A DNA stretch of 36,838 nt from Candidatus Fermentibacteraceae bacterium (GTDB taxonomy: Bacteria; Fermentibacterota; Fermentibacteria; Fermentibacterales; JCC-6), in contig JAFGPK010000068.1 of assembly GCA_016936235.1 (NCBI GenBank), positions 1 through 36,838 of the forward strand, given 5' to 3'. Below the pieces are notes generated by a model. The model was not told where the DNA came from. It did no database searches and worked only from the letters and a program-made list of their open reading frames with translations. Made by a program: the position numbers and the translations under genes. Of this stretch, positions 11,530 through 21,223 are shown in pieces (the stretch's first letter is position 1; each line of letters starts with the position of its first letter).

Positions 11530-12842
11530 TCCTTCTCCACCAGCATGGCCATCAGCATGGCTTCAACAGCCACCTTCCCGTCAACCTTGGCCACTCCCTT
11601 CATCCGGCACATCGGTCCTCTCTTCTGGATCATATCCAGCTCGAAGACCACCTGGTCCCCCGGCTGCACCGGGTTCCTGAACCTGACCTTGTCCAGCCCG
11701 GTGAAGTACACCAGCCAGTTGCTGGGCTGATCCACCGAATTGAAGAGCATGAGCCCCCCCACCTGGCCCATCGCCTCAATTACCAGCACGCCGGGCATTA
11801 TCGGTCTGCCGGGGAAGTGCCCCTGAAAGAAAGACTCGTTGATCGATACGTTCTTGAGACCCACTATCCTCTTGTCCGGCTCGACTTCAAGTACCCTGTC
11901 CACCAGGAGGAAGGGATACCTGTGGGGAAGAAGCTCCATTATGTCGTTGATGTCCCATTTTTTGTCCGTGAGAGGAGGTGTTTCCTTCGATTTTCTGTGT
12001 ACTTCGCCGATCTTCTTCACGAACTTGACGTTGGAAGCGTGACCCGATTTGGCTGAGATTATATGGCCCTGCAGCCTGGCGCCGAGCAGTGAGAGATCTC
12101 CGATCAGATCGAGTATCTTGTGCCTCACGAACTCGTCGGGGAACCTGAGGGGCTCCCTGTTCAGTATCCCTTCGTACCCCACCACAACAGCGTTCTCCAG
12201 AGTGCCACCCTTTATCAGGTTCTTCTCCTGAAGGTGCTTCACGTCCTCGTACAGGCAGAACGTCCTGGCCGGAGCTATCTCCTTCCGGAATACATCGGGA
12301 GTTATCTCGAGCGACATGTACTGGGTACCCAGGACGGGATGGTCGTAGTTGATGGTGAAGCTGATCTTCAGCCCGTTGTGCGGGACAGCGGTCAGACTGG
12401 CTCCGAAGGCATCTATGCTTATCGGTTTCTCTATCTTGATGATCCTGCAGGGCTTTCCCTTGATTTCCTCTATGCCGCCGTTCTCCAGCACTTCGAGATA
12501 GCTTCTTATCGAGCCGTCGGCGGGTTCGGGTGGCTCATCGGAATCGAGTTCGATTATGCAGTTGTCTATACCCAGTCCGTAAAGCGCGGACAGCACATGC
12601 TCCACTGTATGGACCTCGTAGTAATCGTACCCCAGAGTGGTCCTCCTGGACTGCTCCTCCACCTGTCTTACGTTCTGAAGACATGCCCTGATCTCCGGCC
12701 GGCTTTTGACGTCGGTCCTAACGAAGACGATCCCTGTGTCCGCCGGCGCCGGTTTGAAGGTTATCGAGGTCTCATTGCCTAGATGAAGGCCGATCCCGCT
12801 GTACACCACCGGCTGTGCTATCGTGGTCTGGTAATGGTTCAT
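11526..12842 (-). CDS. lpxC/fabZ: Fused LpxC deacetylase and FabZ dehydratase
   Basis: One 438-aa reading frame joins two enzymes. Residues 1 to about 283 are LpxC, the zinc UDP-3-O-acyl-GlcNAc deacetylase that commits the cell to lipid A: E81 and H82 ([17 protein letters not shown]), H241 and D245 ([11 protein letters not shown]) and H260 correspond to its zinc and catalytic residues. Residues about 297-438 are FabZ, the 3-hydroxyacyl-ACP dehydratase: [14 protein letters not shown], then catalytic H342 and E356 in [10 protein letters not shown] and VIEAMGQ. Both active sites are intact, so both activities are expected. Such fusions are known in Bacteroidetes, Chlorobi and relatives. The ATG at 12842 overlaps the lpxD stop by 4 nt. 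Confidence 0.96.
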   Translation of the reverse strand: MNHYQTTIAQPVVYSGIGLHLGNETSITFKPAPADTGIVFVRTDVKSRPEIRACLQNVRQVEEQSRRTTLGYDYYEVHTVEHVLSALYGLGIDNCIIELDSDEPPEPADGSIRSYLEVLENGGIEEIKGKPCRIIKIEKPISIDAFGASLTAVPHNGLKISFTINYDHPVLGTQYMSLEITPDVFRKEIAPARTFCLYEDVKHLQEKNLIKGGTLENAVVVGYEGILNREPLRFPDEFVRHKILDLIGDLSLLGARLQGHIISAKSGHASNVKFVKKIGEVHRKSKETPPLTDKKWDINDIMELLPHRYPFLLVDRVLEVEPDKRIVGLKNVSINESFFQGHFPGRPIMPGVLVIEAMGQVGGLMLFNSVDQPSNWLVYFTGLDKVRFRNPVQPGDQVVFELDMIQKRGPMCRMKGVAKVDGKVAVEAMLMAMLVEKE

Positions 12843-13867
12843 TTACCTTCCTCTTCTTTAATACTATGCTCCCTCATGAAATCCATGACCTTCCTTCTGA
12901 ATTCAGGCAGGTCTATCAGGGCAGCATGTACCCTGAGGGATGTTCCATGGCTTCGGGCCGGGTACCCTGAGACAGTGGCGCCGGCGGGGACATCCTTCAT
13001 CACTCCGGCCTGGGCGGCGATGACCGCCCTGTCTCCGATATGGATATGCCCGTTGATACCGGCCTGTCCACCGAAAGTCACGCCGGTTCCCACGATGGTG
13101 CTCCCCGCGATACCGGTCTGAGCCGCTATGAGACAGCCCGGCCCTATTAATACATTATGGGCCACGTGGACTAGATTGTCTAGCTTGGAGAACCTCCCTA
13201 TTACCGTGCTGCCCACCACCGCCCTGTCAATGGTGCTTCCCGAACCTATCTCCACATCGTCCTCTATGACCACGATACCCGTCTGCGGAACCTTGAGGTG
13301 ACCTTCGGGGTCCGGAACGAAGCCGAATCCGTCGGAGCCGATCACGGCACCTGAATGAATGATCACCCTGTTGCCTATCACACAGTCATGGTAGATGCTT
13401 ACTCCGGGGTACAGCAGGCAGTCTTCACCTATTCGCGCGCCCGGCCCGATGCAGGTTCCGGCCCCTATCCTGCTGCCGCCGCCTATCCTGGCACACTCGT
13501 CCACCGAAGAGAAAGGACCCAGGGTCACGCCCTCTCCCACTTCCGCTCCGGGGTGTACGACCGAGCTGGGATGAATGCCGGTGAATCCCGAGGGAGTTTC
13601 TCCTGGAAAGATAAGAAGGGCATTCCTGAACGCGAGGTAGGGGCTTTCGACGATTATCAGGTTCCTGGAGGATGTCTCGACCCTCTCCCCGGAGATGACC
13701 GCCAGGGCCTTCGTGGATGTCAGGTATTTCTGGTAAGCTCTGTTGCCGTAGTAACAGATCTGGTCATGCCCGGCATTCTGCAAAGTCGAAATTCCGGATA
13801 CTTCAGTCTCCCCGTCCGGCCCTTCCAGTTCCCCCCCAAGTACCTCGGCAAGGACGGACAGCTTCAT
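12839..13867 (-). CDS. lpxD: UDP-3-O-(acyl)glucosamine N-acyltransferase LpxD
   Basis: LpxD adds the second acyl chain to the glucosamine after LpxC has deacetylated it. The 342-aa product has a uridine-binding N-terminal domain (1-95; [17 protein letters not shown]) followed by a hexapeptide-repeat beta helix ([17 protein letters not shown] onward) and a short C-terminal helix. H in [14 protein letters not shown] is the expected catalytic histidine, and [11 protein letters not shown] is the strongly conserved LpxD loop. Length matches the family. The ATG at 13867 comes one base after the skp stop codon (TGATATG), so the two are probably translationally coupled. Confidence 0.96.
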   Translation of the reverse strand: MKLSVLAEVLGGELEGPDGETEVSGISTLQNAGHDQICYYGNRAYQKYLTSTKALAVISGERVETSSRNLIIVESPYLAFRNALLIFPGETPSGFTGIHPSSVVHPGAEVGEGVTLGPFSSVDECARIGGGSRIGAGTCIGPGARIGEDCLLYPGVSIYHDCVIGNRVIIHSGAVIGSDGFGFVPDPEGHLKVPQTGIVVIEDDVEIGSGSTIDRAVVGSTVIGRFSKLDNLVHVAHNVLIGPGCLIAAQTGIAGSTIVGTGVTFGGQAGINGHIHIGDRAVIAAQAGVMKDVPAGATVSGYPARSHGTSLRVHAALIDLPEFRRKVMDFMREHSIKEEEGK

Positions 13868-13868
13868 A

Positions 13869-14375
13869 TCAGTCGTTTCCTCCAGTGGCTAGTCTCTCAA
13901 GAACCATATCCGTAATATCAATTGAGTTAGATACATATACAACCAGACCTCCCGAGGTGTCCAACACGATGTCGAATCCCTCCTCGATGCTGATCTCCTG
14001 GACAGCCTCGTTGATGCCGGCCACTATAGGGGAAACAAGTTCGGCGTTCCTGCTCTCCACCAGGCCGCCCGGACCGAAGGTCCTGGAAAGATACTCCTGG
14101 AGTTCCACGGTCTTCTCCTCCAGAAGGACCTCCCTCTCCCTCCTCCTCTCGGGACTCATGACCATCGTGTACTCCAGGTCGGTCCGTATGGCGTCTATCT
14201 CTACCTGCAGCGAATCGGCGTGGGCCTCCCACTCCTCTATCTCGCTCTCCAGGAGTTCTGTGGCATCAGCCACCTCGCCCAGGTCGTCGAATATCCTCTC
14301 GGAATCTATCACGGCTATCGTCTGGGCCGAAATGACAGCCGCAGCGGCCAGTGCAGCCAGCAGTGCGATTTTCAT
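13869..14375 (-). CDS. skp: Skp/OmpH-family periplasmic chaperone
   Basis: Translation probably starts at ATG 14375, preceded by GGAGG nine bases upstream; a start at 14420 would add 15 polar residues before the signal peptide. The 168-aa product has a signal peptide ([18 protein letters not shown]), a short strand ([11 protein letters not shown]), and a long charged coiled coil (about 30-115) with heptad-like Leu and Glu/Arg patterning, then a C-terminal strand-rich part ([15 protein letters not shown]). This is the trimeric 'tentacle' layout of OmpH/Skp, which carries unfolded outer-membrane proteins across the periplasm. The position between bamA and lpxD is the same as in many Gram-negative genomes. 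Confidence 0.9.
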   Translation of the reverse strand: MKIALLAALAAAAVISAQTIAVIDSERIFDDLGEVADATELLESEIEEWEAHADSLQVEIDAIRTDLEYTMVMSPERRREREVLLEEKTVELQEYLSRTFGPGGLVESRNAELVSPIVAGINEAVQEISIEEGFDIVLDTSGGLVVYVSNSIDITDMVLERLATGGND

Positions 14376-14401
14376 GGTTATGATCCTCCAGATGGAATTG
14401 A

Positions 14402-14434
14402 GCCCAGACTTATACCCCAAAAAGGCACCTGGGC
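14402..14434 (-). other. Inverted repeat in the bamA-skp intergenic space
   Basis: GCCCAG (14402-14407) and CTGGGC (14429-14434) are perfect inverted repeats around a 21-nt loop holding a run of T and GGGG on the minus strand. It lies in the 77-nt gap before the skp start. It could be an mRNA processing or attenuation hairpin; there is no terminator-like U-run after it. Confidence 0.3.
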
Positions 14435-14452
14435 ATGTTCTTCAGGCATTCG

Positions 14453-16684
14453 TCAGAAATTCGAGCCGAACTGGAAGTGGGGTTCCCAGCCGCCGTCCGG
14501 TTCGTCGAAACCGTAGGCGTAGTCGAATCCGATGACCCCCAGCATGGGCACCTCTATCCTTATTCCCAGTCCCGCACCCCTCTTGAGGTCGGAGAAATCA
14601 CTGGATGACCAGGAGTCCCATGTATTCCCCGCGTCAGCGAATACCGCCAGCTGTATCTGGTCGATCACCCTCCACCGGTACTCGGCTGTCAGGATGAGCA
14701 TGGACCTGCCTCCGACCTGATCGTACCCGTCCCAGGCCACTATGGCCTCCTGGGGGTAACCCCTGAGTCCGTAGAATCCGGTTCCTCCCAGCTCGAAAAG
14801 CTCGTAAGCCGGAGGCTCCCTTCCGCCGAGAGAGGCGACGGTACCGATCCTGGCGCGAAGGAAGAAGATGAAGTTCCAGAAGGAGGGGACATGCCAGCTG
14901 CTGTCGAAGAGGTATTTCTGAAAACCGATGTTCCCGCCCAGGACACCGCCGGCGAACTCTCCCGTAACCCTGTTCAGGGAACCGTTCGAGGCGAACAGCT
15001 GACGGTCGCGGCTGTCCCTTGAGAAGGTCAGGGTGACCGAACTCGTCCATCTGGGCCACTCCATATCGCGCAGGGAATAGTAATAGCTCGTGGAATCGGT
15101 GGTTATGTTGAAAACGTCCACCTTCTCAAGGTTGTACTTGATGGAGGCCGAACCGTAATCGACCCAGGGCAGAGGTCTTCCTACCACAACGGCTCCTCCG
15201 GTCCTCCTCCGGTCGTAGGCGGACTCGTCGTAGGTGGTATGGAACAGCTCGCCTCCCAGGGACAGGGGTGTATCCAGCAGCCATGGCTCGGTGAAGCTTA
15301 TCTGGATATCGTTCCGTTTTTTCGAAAACTGGTAGTTGAAGGTCAGGCTCTGGCCCCTTCCGAACAGGTTCGTCTCGCCCAGTTCGACAAAGCCGCTGAA
15401 ACCGGTCCCTCCACCGTAGGCGGCACCTACCCCGGCCTTTCCCGTGGTCTTCTCCACGACATCGAAGATGATGTCCACATCCGGAGAGTCATCGAGGTAT
15501 CGGAAATCGACCGCGACATCACTGAAATAGTTGAGGTAGAAAATGTTCCTGTAACTCCTCATCAGGGCCGACCTCTGGAACATGTCGCCTGGAAAGACCG
15601 TCAGTTCCCTTCTGATGACGTTCTCGAATGTCCTGTTGTTCCCGGTAATGTCTATCCTCCGGATATGGGCCCTTTCGCCCTCGTCCACCATGTAGGCCAC
15701 ATCCAGGGTGTTGTCTTCTTCACCCGCGGTAACAGCGGGCTCGATGCCTGCGTAGAAATACCCCCGCTCCTGGAAGAGCTCGTACAGAGTCATGAGGGAT
15801 GATGTGAGCTTCTCCCCGCTGTACTCGTCACCTGGTTCCATTTCCATGACGGAAACCAGGAAGGAGTCTGAGAAGGCTTCATTGCCTGATACGGAAATAT
15901 CGCCGAAATTGTAGTGATCGCCTTCCTCCAGGGTTATTTCGAACCGGAGGTGCCTGCCGTCATCCAGCATCGACTCCTCCACATCGAGTATCCTGGCCTC
16001 CGGATAACCGTGGTTTTGATAAAAAGTGACCACGGAATCGAGGCTTGCCTCGAATTCGCTCCTGCGGAACCGGCCGGACCTCCAGAAGGAATCCTGCTTC
16101 GTATCCATCTGGTCCCTCAGCTTGCCGTCATCGAAGACCTCATTGCCGAAAAAGTCGATCTCCCCCACCCTGACATCAGGACCTTCTTCGCACTGGAAGA
16201 GCAGGACGCTCCTGTTATCCTGGTCCGGTTCAAGCCATACAGGGATCACACTGGCCCTGTGCCTGTGCTTCTCGGAATAGAAATGGAGTACTATCCTCCT
16301 TGCTTCCTCCACCTGGGCGGGGGATACCGTCTGGCCCGGGAAGAGGGAGAGTGAATCGAGAACGTCATCCTCATCAAGGTGGCCCGGGTCGCTGAATTCG
16401 ATCCGGCTCAACAGACGGTTCTCGGTAACGGCGATCAGGATGTCCGCCAGGTCACCGGTAGTGTCGGCGCTGATCTCGATGTCGCTGAAATAGCCGAGAC
16501 CGAACAGGTCCCTTGTGCCCCTGCTTATCTCGGAATAGGTCAGAATATCGCCGGTCTCCAGTCCGAAGACACTAGTGATGAGATCGCTGCTGACGAAAGT
16601 GTTGCCGGTGACCTCCACCGACCCGACTTCCAGTGCCAGCGACGCGCTGAGCGCGATGGCCAGTACTGCAAAACTGTATTTCAA
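14453..16684 (-). CDS. bamA: Outer membrane protein assembly factor BamA
   Basis: This 743-aa Omp85-family protein inserts beta barrels into the outer membrane. A short signal peptide (ending near SASLALE) is followed by five POTRA domains, about residues 20-92, 93-170, 171-258, 259-338 and 339-415, each with a G-N/D turn before the second helix. The barrel begins near KAGVGAAYGGGTGFSG and contains the conserved GETNLFGRGQSL, FTEPWLLDTPLSLG and LRGYP (the L6 VRGF/Y equivalent). The last residue is Phe (FQFGSNF), as in most barrels. It begins with TTG at 16684, overlapping the clpC stop as TTGA. BamA after clpC is unusual, while bamA-skp-lpxD is a common order. Confidence 0.96.
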   Translation of the reverse strand: MKYSFAVLAIALSASLALEVGSVEVTGNTFVSSDLITSVFGLETGDILTYSEISRGTRDLFGLGYFSDIEISADTTGDLADILIAVTENRLLSRIEFSDPGHLDEDDVLDSLSLFPGQTVSPAQVEEARRIVLHFYSEKHRHRASVIPVWLEPDQDNRSVLLFQCEEGPDVRVGEIDFFGNEVFDDGKLRDQMDTKQDSFWRSGRFRRSEFEASLDSVVTFYQNHGYPEARILDVEESMLDDGRHLRFEITLEEGDHYNFGDISVSGNEAFSDSFLVSVMEMEPGDEYSGEKLTSSLMTLYELFQERGYFYAGIEPAVTAGEEDNTLDVAYMVDEGERAHIRRIDITGNNRTFENVIRRELTVFPGDMFQRSALMRSYRNIFYLNYFSDVAVDFRYLDDSPDVDIIFDVVEKTTGKAGVGAAYGGGTGFSGFVELGETNLFGRGQSLTFNYQFSKKRNDIQISFTEPWLLDTPLSLGGELFHTTYDESAYDRRRTGGAVVVGRPLPWVDYGSASIKYNLEKVDVFNITTDSTSYYYSLRDMEWPRWTSSVTLTFSRDSRDRQLFASNGSLNRVTGEFAGGVLGGNIGFQKYLFDSSWHVPSFWNFIFFLRARIGTVASLGGREPPAYELFELGGTGFYGLRGYPQEAIVAWDGYDQVGGRSMLILTAEYRWRVIDQIQLAVFADAGNTWDSWSSSDFSDLKRGAGLGIRIEVPMLGVIGFDYAYGFDEPDGGWEPHFQFGSNF

Positions 16685-19158
16685 TTCTCGACTCTTCCCT
16701 TTATGGTGTCGGATTCGACCTTGCTGTGGATACTCTCTTCAGCCACCCTGAAGACTATCCTGTTGCCGTCCCTTACCGCGAGCACAGTATCCCCGGAAGC
16801 GAACTCGCTCCTCAGTATGGAATCGGTAAGGGGATCCTCCAGCAGTCTTCTGATGGTCCTTCTTATGTGACGGGCTCCGGCCTCGGGATCGTAACCCGCC
16901 TCGGCGATGAGGGTGATGGCCTCCGGCGAGAGGGCCAGGGAGATGTTCAGTTCGGTCAGCCTCTCCTCCACATCGTCCATCTGGAGGGATACTATCCTCT
17001 CCATGTCCGAGAACTCGAGGGGGTTGAAGATGACTATCTCATCCAGCCTGTTGAGGAACTCGGGATTGAACTGGTTCCTGACGGCGTCCATGACCATTCC
17101 GCCGATCCTGTCAGCTTCCGTCTCCTTGTCTTCTCTTGCGAATCCCAGACGGCCGCCTGAAAGAAGGTCACGGGACGCTATGTTGCTGGTCATTATCATT
17201 ATCGTGTTGGTGAAGTCTATCTCCCTGCCGTAGTTGTCGGTCATCCTGCCGTAGTCCATCACCTGGAGCAGCATATTGTAGAGGTCCGTATGGGCTTTCT
17301 CGATCTCGTCCAGGAGCACCACCGAATAGGGTCTTCTTCGAACTTTCTCTGTGAGCTGTCCTCCCTCGTCGTAGCCTATGTATCCCGGAGGAGCCCCGAT
17401 GAGCCTGGATCCGGCGAAGCTCTGCTGGAACTCGGACATGTCGATTCTGATGAGCGCCGAGGGATCGCCGAATACCAGCTCCGCGAGAATGCGCGCTGTC
17501 TCGGTCTTCCCGACTCCGGAGGGTCCGAGGAACAGGAACGTGCCGGCGGGTTTGTGCACATCCCGAAGTCCCACACGGCTGCGCCTGATAGCGCTCGTGA
17601 TGCTGCTGATGGCTTCCTTCTGGCCGACGATCCTGGCTTCCAGCCTGTCCTCAAGGTCAAGCAGTCTGGCGGTCTCGCTCTTCCCCACTCTGCTTACCGG
17701 GATGCCGGTCATGTCAGCCACCACCTCGGCAACCTGCTCTTCGGAGACCGGGGTTATATGGACGTGGGAAAGCCAGGTGGCGCGCTCATCTGCCAGCTGT
17801 TCCTCTTTCTCCTCTATCTCCTCGCGGAGACTGAGTATCCCCTCGAAATCCTCGTCCTGGGACGCTTCCTTCTTCCTCTTCCTGAGATCGGCCAGATGGT
17901 TCATCATCTCCTTGATGTGATCGGGAAGGGTGCAGTGAGCGACCCTGTTCTTGGCCCCCGCCTCGTCCATTACGTCAATTGCCTTGTCCGGGAGGAACCT
18001 GCCGCTGATGTACCTTGCCGCAAGCCTGGCGGCCGCCTGTACGGCCTCGTCGGTGTAGGTGGTGCCGTGGTGCTCCTCGTACCTCCTTCTCAATCCCTCA
18101 AGGATCTCGATAGTCTCGCTGACGCAAGGGGGGTCCACAGGCACCGGCTGGAAACGGCGCTCGAGGGCGCCATCCTTCTCGATCTTCTTTCTGTACTCGT
18201 CAAGCGTGGTGGCACCGATGCACTGAAGCTCCCCCCTGGCCAGGGCGGGTTTGAGCAGGTTGGCCGCGTCCATCGCTCCCTCGGCGGCTCCGGCTCCCAC
18301 CAGCACATGCGCCTCGTCGATGAAAAGGATTATATCGCCGGATTCAGCCACCTCGCTGAGAAGCTTCTTCAGTCTCTGCTCGAACTGCCCTCTGTACTTG
18401 GTTCCCGCGACGACCGCGGCCATATCCAGGGCCAGTATACGTTTGCCGGCCAGCAGGTTCGGTGTCTTGCCCTGGGCTATGAGGCCGGCCAGCCCTTCCA
18501 CGATTGCCGTTTTTCCCACACCCGGCTCTCCGATGAGTATGGGGTTCGACTTCTTCCTCCGGCAGAGCACCTGCATCAACCTGTTTATCTGTCTCTCCCT
18601 GCCGATGACCGGATCCAGCTTGCCCTCCCGGGCCAGTTTGGTCAGGTCCCTGCAGAAGTAGTCGATGCCGGGCATTTCCTGTGTGTTCTTCTGCTGCTCG
18701 CCGGCCCCTCCCGACTCTATGTGAGGGGGAAGCTCCGCCGCCACCTCTTCAGCCGCTTTGAGGAATACGCCTTTCTCCCTGAGAATGCTGGAGGCCTGGC
18801 AGTTCCCGACTGAGAGCAGGCCCAGGAGGAGATGGTGCGTGCCTGTCTCGGAAGCACCGCTGCTGACGGCCCTGCGAATGGCTTCCCGTCTGACGAGTCT
18901 CGCCTTGGTGGTCCAGCCGATCTCCCTCAGCGTGATCTCGTTGGCCACGGGCCTTCTCATCAGGTTCTCCAGCCTGGTCCTGAGTACACCTATTCGGACA
19001 CCCAGCTCATGGAGGATGATAAGTGCAGCTGAGCCCTTTACGGATATGAGGCCGTACAGGATGTGCTCCGACGCAACCTTGCTCTGCCCCGACCTCTCCG
19101 CCTCGTTCACTGATATCTCCAGAGCGGCGTGGGCTTTTTCCGTCAATTTCTCGGACAA
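16681..19158 (-). CDS. clpC: ATP-dependent Clp protease ATPase subunit ClpC
   Basis: ClpC is an unfoldase that feeds proteins to the ClpP protease. The 825-aa product has a Clp N-domain repeat (1-145), a first AAA domain with Walker A GEPGVGKT (200-207) and Walker [10 protein letters not shown], a UVR-type coiled-coil (near 415-460; [19 protein letters not shown]), and a second AAA domain with Walker [10 protein letters not shown] and the sensor segment. The UVR segment in the middle separates ClpC from ClpA and ClpB. A IGF-type ClpP-binding loop is not clear to me. It begins at TTG 19158, with GGAGGAGAC immediately before. No mcsA/mcsB or ctsR neighbours are seen, unlike Firmicutes clpC operons. 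Confidence 0.94.
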   Translation of the reverse strand: MSEKLTEKAHAALEISVNEAERSGQSKVASEHILYGLISVKGSAALIILHELGVRIGVLRTRLENLMRRPVANEITLREIGWTTKARLVRREAIRRAVSSGASETGTHHLLLGLLSVGNCQASSILREKGVFLKAAEEVAAELPPHIESGGAGEQQKNTQEMPGIDYFCRDLTKLAREGKLDPVIGRERQINRLMQVLCRRKKSNPILIGEPGVGKTAIVEGLAGLIAQGKTPNLLAGKRILALDMAAVVAGTKYRGQFEQRLKKLLSEVAESGDIILFIDEAHVLVGAGAAEGAMDAANLLKPALARGELQCIGATTLDEYRKKIEKDGALERRFQPVPVDPPCVSETIEILEGLRRRYEEHHGTTYTDEAVQAAARLAARYISGRFLPDKAIDVMDEAGAKNRVAHCTLPDHIKEMMNHLADLRKRKKEASQDEDFEGILSLREEIEEKEEQLADERATWLSHVHITPVSEEQVAEVVADMTGIPVSRVGKSETARLLDLEDRLEARIVGQKEAISSITSAIRRSRVGLRDVHKPAGTFLFLGPSGVGKTETARILAELVFGDPSALIRIDMSEFQQSFAGSRLIGAPPGYIGYDEGGQLTEKVRRRPYSVVLLDEIEKAHTDLYNMLLQVMDYGRMTDNYGREIDFTNTIMIMTSNIASRDLLSGGRLGFAREDKETEADRIGGMVMDAVRNQFNPEFLNRLDEIVIFNPLEFSDMERIVSLQMDDVEERLTELNISLALSPEAITLIAEAGYDPEAGARHIRRTIRRLLEDPLTDSILRSEFASGDTVLAVRDGNRIVFRVAEESIHSKVESDTIKGRVEN

Positions 19159-19284
19159 GTCTCCTCCTTCTCTGCAGCAATATCGTTACGGCTTTGTTCT
19201 ATTCAGAAAGGGCGTTCTTTGTTCCTAAAATAGCGACCCGGTGTCAAAGCTGCAATCGAGCCTGTTTCACAGGAACAGGAAAGG
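19159..19284 (-). promoter_or_regulatory. clpC upstream gap with one good -35 element
   Basis: The 126-nt gap between lolD and clpC is the only sizeable one in the minus-strand run from prfB to the 7181 gene, so an operon boundary is likely here. TTGACA on the minus strand lies at 19247-19242; the hexamer 17 nt on (GAACAA) is a weak -10. TATTTT occurs only 9 nt away. The transcription start therefore stays uncertain. Confidence 0.35.
19261..19279 (-). other. Small hairpin just after lolD
   Basis: CCTGTT and AACAGG form a 6-bp stem with a 7-nt loop, starting 5 nt past the lolD stop (TGA, 19287-19285). No U-run follows. It may mark the end of the prfB-lolD operon, but as a terminator it is weak. 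Confidence 0.3.
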
Positions 19285-19980
19285 TCATGCTCGACCCGCT
19301 GAGCACCGGAGTACCCCCTCGTCCAGTACGAGGCATCTGTGTGTCCTGGCGGCAAGCTCCATGCTGTGGGTCGCTATTACGAAGGCCTGGTTCCTCTTCT
19401 CGGCAAGCGTGAGCATCAGGTCCTCCACCTTTCTGCTGCTGGCCGAGTCCAGGTTACCGGTGGGCTCGTCGGCCAGAACCACTGAAGGGGACAGAATCAG
19501 CGCCCTGGCCACCGCGGCCCTCTGCCTTTCGCCACCGGATGCTTCTGAGGGGAAGTGCCCCCCTCTTCCGGACAGACCGACCTCCTCGAGAAGGGAGGCC
19601 GCGACCTCAAGTGAATCCTTTCTGGAATTGCCTGCGAGCATGGAAGGCATGGCCACGTTCTCAAGGAGAGTGAACTCGTCCAGAAGGTGATGGAACTGGA
19701 AGACGAAACCCAGGTCACTGTTCCTGATGGAGGCTCTCCTCGATTCGCTGACCGACCAGACGTCAACGCCTCCCACCGTTACGGTGCCGCTGTCCGGAGG
19801 GTCGAGTATGCCGCATACATGAAGGAAAGTGCTTTTGCCGGATCCGCTTGGACCGGCTATGGAGACCACTTCCCCGGCTTTCACCTCGATCCGGGCTCCT
19901 CTCAGGATCGAGAGCATGTCATCACCGTTGCCGTAGGACTTCCAGATGTCCACCGCTGAGAGAACCTGTGTCTCACTCAT
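19285..19980 (-). CDS. lolD: Lipoprotein-releasing ABC transporter ATPase LolD
   Basis: This 231-aa ABC ATPase powers release of lipoproteins from the inner membrane by LolC/E. Walker A is GPSGSGKS (43-50), the Q-loop is FVFQFHHLLDEFTLLENV, the signature is SGGERQRAAVARAL and Walker B with the catalytic Glu is VVLADEPTGNLD; the switch histidine is in ATHSMELA. The 'FHHLL' Q-loop segment is typical of the LolD/MacB/FtsE group. The start at ATG 19980 overlaps the preceding lolC/E gene by 8 nt, and the combination with an adjacent LolC-type permease makes LolD the best name over FtsE or MacB. Confidence 0.92.
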   Translation of the reverse strand: MSETQVLSAVDIWKSYGNGDDMLSILRGARIEVKAGEVVSIAGPSGSGKSTFLHVCGILDPPDSGTVTVGGVDVWSVSESRRASIRNSDLGFVFQFHHLLDEFTLLENVAMPSMLAGNSRKDSLEVAASLLEEVGLSGRGGHFPSEASGGERQRAAVARALILSPSVVLADEPTGNLDSASSRKVEDLMLTLAEKRNQAFVIATHSMELAARTHRCLVLDEGVLRCSAGRA

Positions 19981-21223
19981 ACCGAACCGCCATTGAAGGG
20001 GAGATGCTGACCGCCCTCAACGCCGGGAATACGGAAGCAGCCAGGCAGGCAAGGACGGTGATACCGATTATCGAGACTATGAGAATCGGCTGCATCTTGC
20101 CCGGAAGTGTGTCCACCCAGTAGACGCTGCTCTCAAGCCTGATCGGGAAGAACCTGTTGATCAGGGCTATGGCCGCCACGGCAAACCCGCTCCCGGCAAG
20201 AGCGCCACCCACCCCGATCATTCCCCCCTGAAGCAGCCCGGTTGTCACTATCATGACCGGTGTCGCGCCCATGGATCTCAGTACGCCGATGTCCCTGCGG
20301 TGCTCGATGGCTATCATGGTAAGGGCGCTGAGAAGGTTCAGCAGCGCCACCACCCCGATAAGGGCAAGGACTATCATCATTCCCGTCTTCTCCAGACCGA
20401 GTGCTGCAAACAGGTTTCGGTGGGTGGAAATGAAGGCGTCGCACACCATGTACTCCATGTTCCCGTTAACGTAGGCATCACGCATGGTTTCGGTGACCTC
20501 TGCGGAGACCGCAACGGGGTCCGCACCCTCCTCCAGGCCCACGCTCAGCGTGGTGGCGGCCAGCGGCTGCCGGAAGAGACCGGATGCGGTGGACAGGTCG
20601 ACAAGAACGATCGACGAGTTGTATTCCTCGATCCCGAAGTCCGTCACCGCGCTCACTGGGACTGACACTATGGTGTCCACGAGCAATCGCCCCATGGAGG
20701 AGAACTGGGTCGCATCGGTGGAGGCCAGTCTGACCGTGTCCCACCTGGACACTCCAAGTCTTTCCGACAGAATGGTGCCCATGACGACACCGTTTCCCGT
20801 CACGCGTAGATCGGCAAGTCTGCTTCCCTGGACGAGATAGGGTTCCGCATCCCAGTCTACTCCCCTCATCCTGACCCCGGCCACATCCCCGCTGTTTCCT
20901 GCAATGACCACCGTCTTTTCCAGCACGGGGGAGACTCCCGTGATCTCAGGCCGGTCCATAGCGATGGCGACGGCCTGCGCGACTTCCTCCGGGCTGAATG
21001 TGTATCCCCCCGGTATCCTTATCTCCATGGGAGGGCTGATGGATGAAAGGTTCCTGAGGATCGTTCCGGAAAACCCGTCCATGAAGGAGTTCAGGATTAT
21101 CAGGGCGGCGACCCCGATGGCTATGCCGATGATGGAAAGGGATGATACCGTCCTCACGAAACCGGAGTTGGACCTGCTCAGTATCTGACGCCACGCTACC
21201 CTGGCGGCAAGGCCGAACCTCAT
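19973..21223 (-). CDS. Lipoprotein-releasing permease (LolC/LolE family)
   Basis: The 416-aa product has the four-helix layout of LolC/E: one N-terminal transmembrane helix (about 25-48, following the amphipathic FVRTVSSLSIIGIAIGVAAL), a large periplasmic domain (about 50-270, MacB-PCD fold), and three C-terminal helices, the first at MIVLALIGVVALLNLL. The FtsX coupling motif IEHRRDIGVLRSMGATP is clear. Only one permease gene is present, so the transporter is probably homodimeric (LolF-like) as in bacteria lacking separate LolC and LolE. It overlaps lysS by 4 nt and lolD by 8 nt. Confidence 0.92.
   Translation of the reverse strand: MRFGLAARVAWRQILSRSNSGFVRTVSSLSIIGIAIGVAALIILNSFMDGFSGTILRNLSSISPPMEIRIPGGYTFSPEEVAQAVAIAMDRPEITGVSPVLEKTVVIAGNSGDVAGVRMRGVDWDAEPYLVQGSRLADLRVTGNGVVMGTILSERLGVSRWDTVRLASTDATQFSSMGRLLVDTIVSVPVSAVTDFGIEEYNSSIVLVDLSTASGLFRQPLAATTLSVGLEEGADPVAVSAEVTETMRDAYVNGNMEYMVCDAFISTHRNLFAALGLEKTGMMIVLALIGVVALLNLLSALTMIAIEHRRDIGVLRSMGATPVMIVTTGLLQGGMIGVGGALAGSGFAVAAIALINRFFPIRLESSVYWVDTLPGKMQPILIVSIIGITVLACLAASVFPALRAVSISPSMAVRYE

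Noticed and set aside
10813-11730. 305-codon plus-strand frame across lpxA and lpxC-fabZ
   Set aside because: Antisense to two conserved genes with intact active sites; repetitive His/Asp/Gly content is the mirror of the hexapeptide repeats.
17290-18813. 507-codon plus-strand reading frame opposite clpC
   Set aside because: It lies wholly within a clear clpC gene on the other strand, lacks motifs and a ribosome-binding site, and is explained by GC-rich third positions.
19203-19225. Sigma-E-like promoter before clpC (GGAAC and TCTGA on the minus strand)
   Set aside because: The spacer is 13 nt, several bases shorter than accepted for such promoters.
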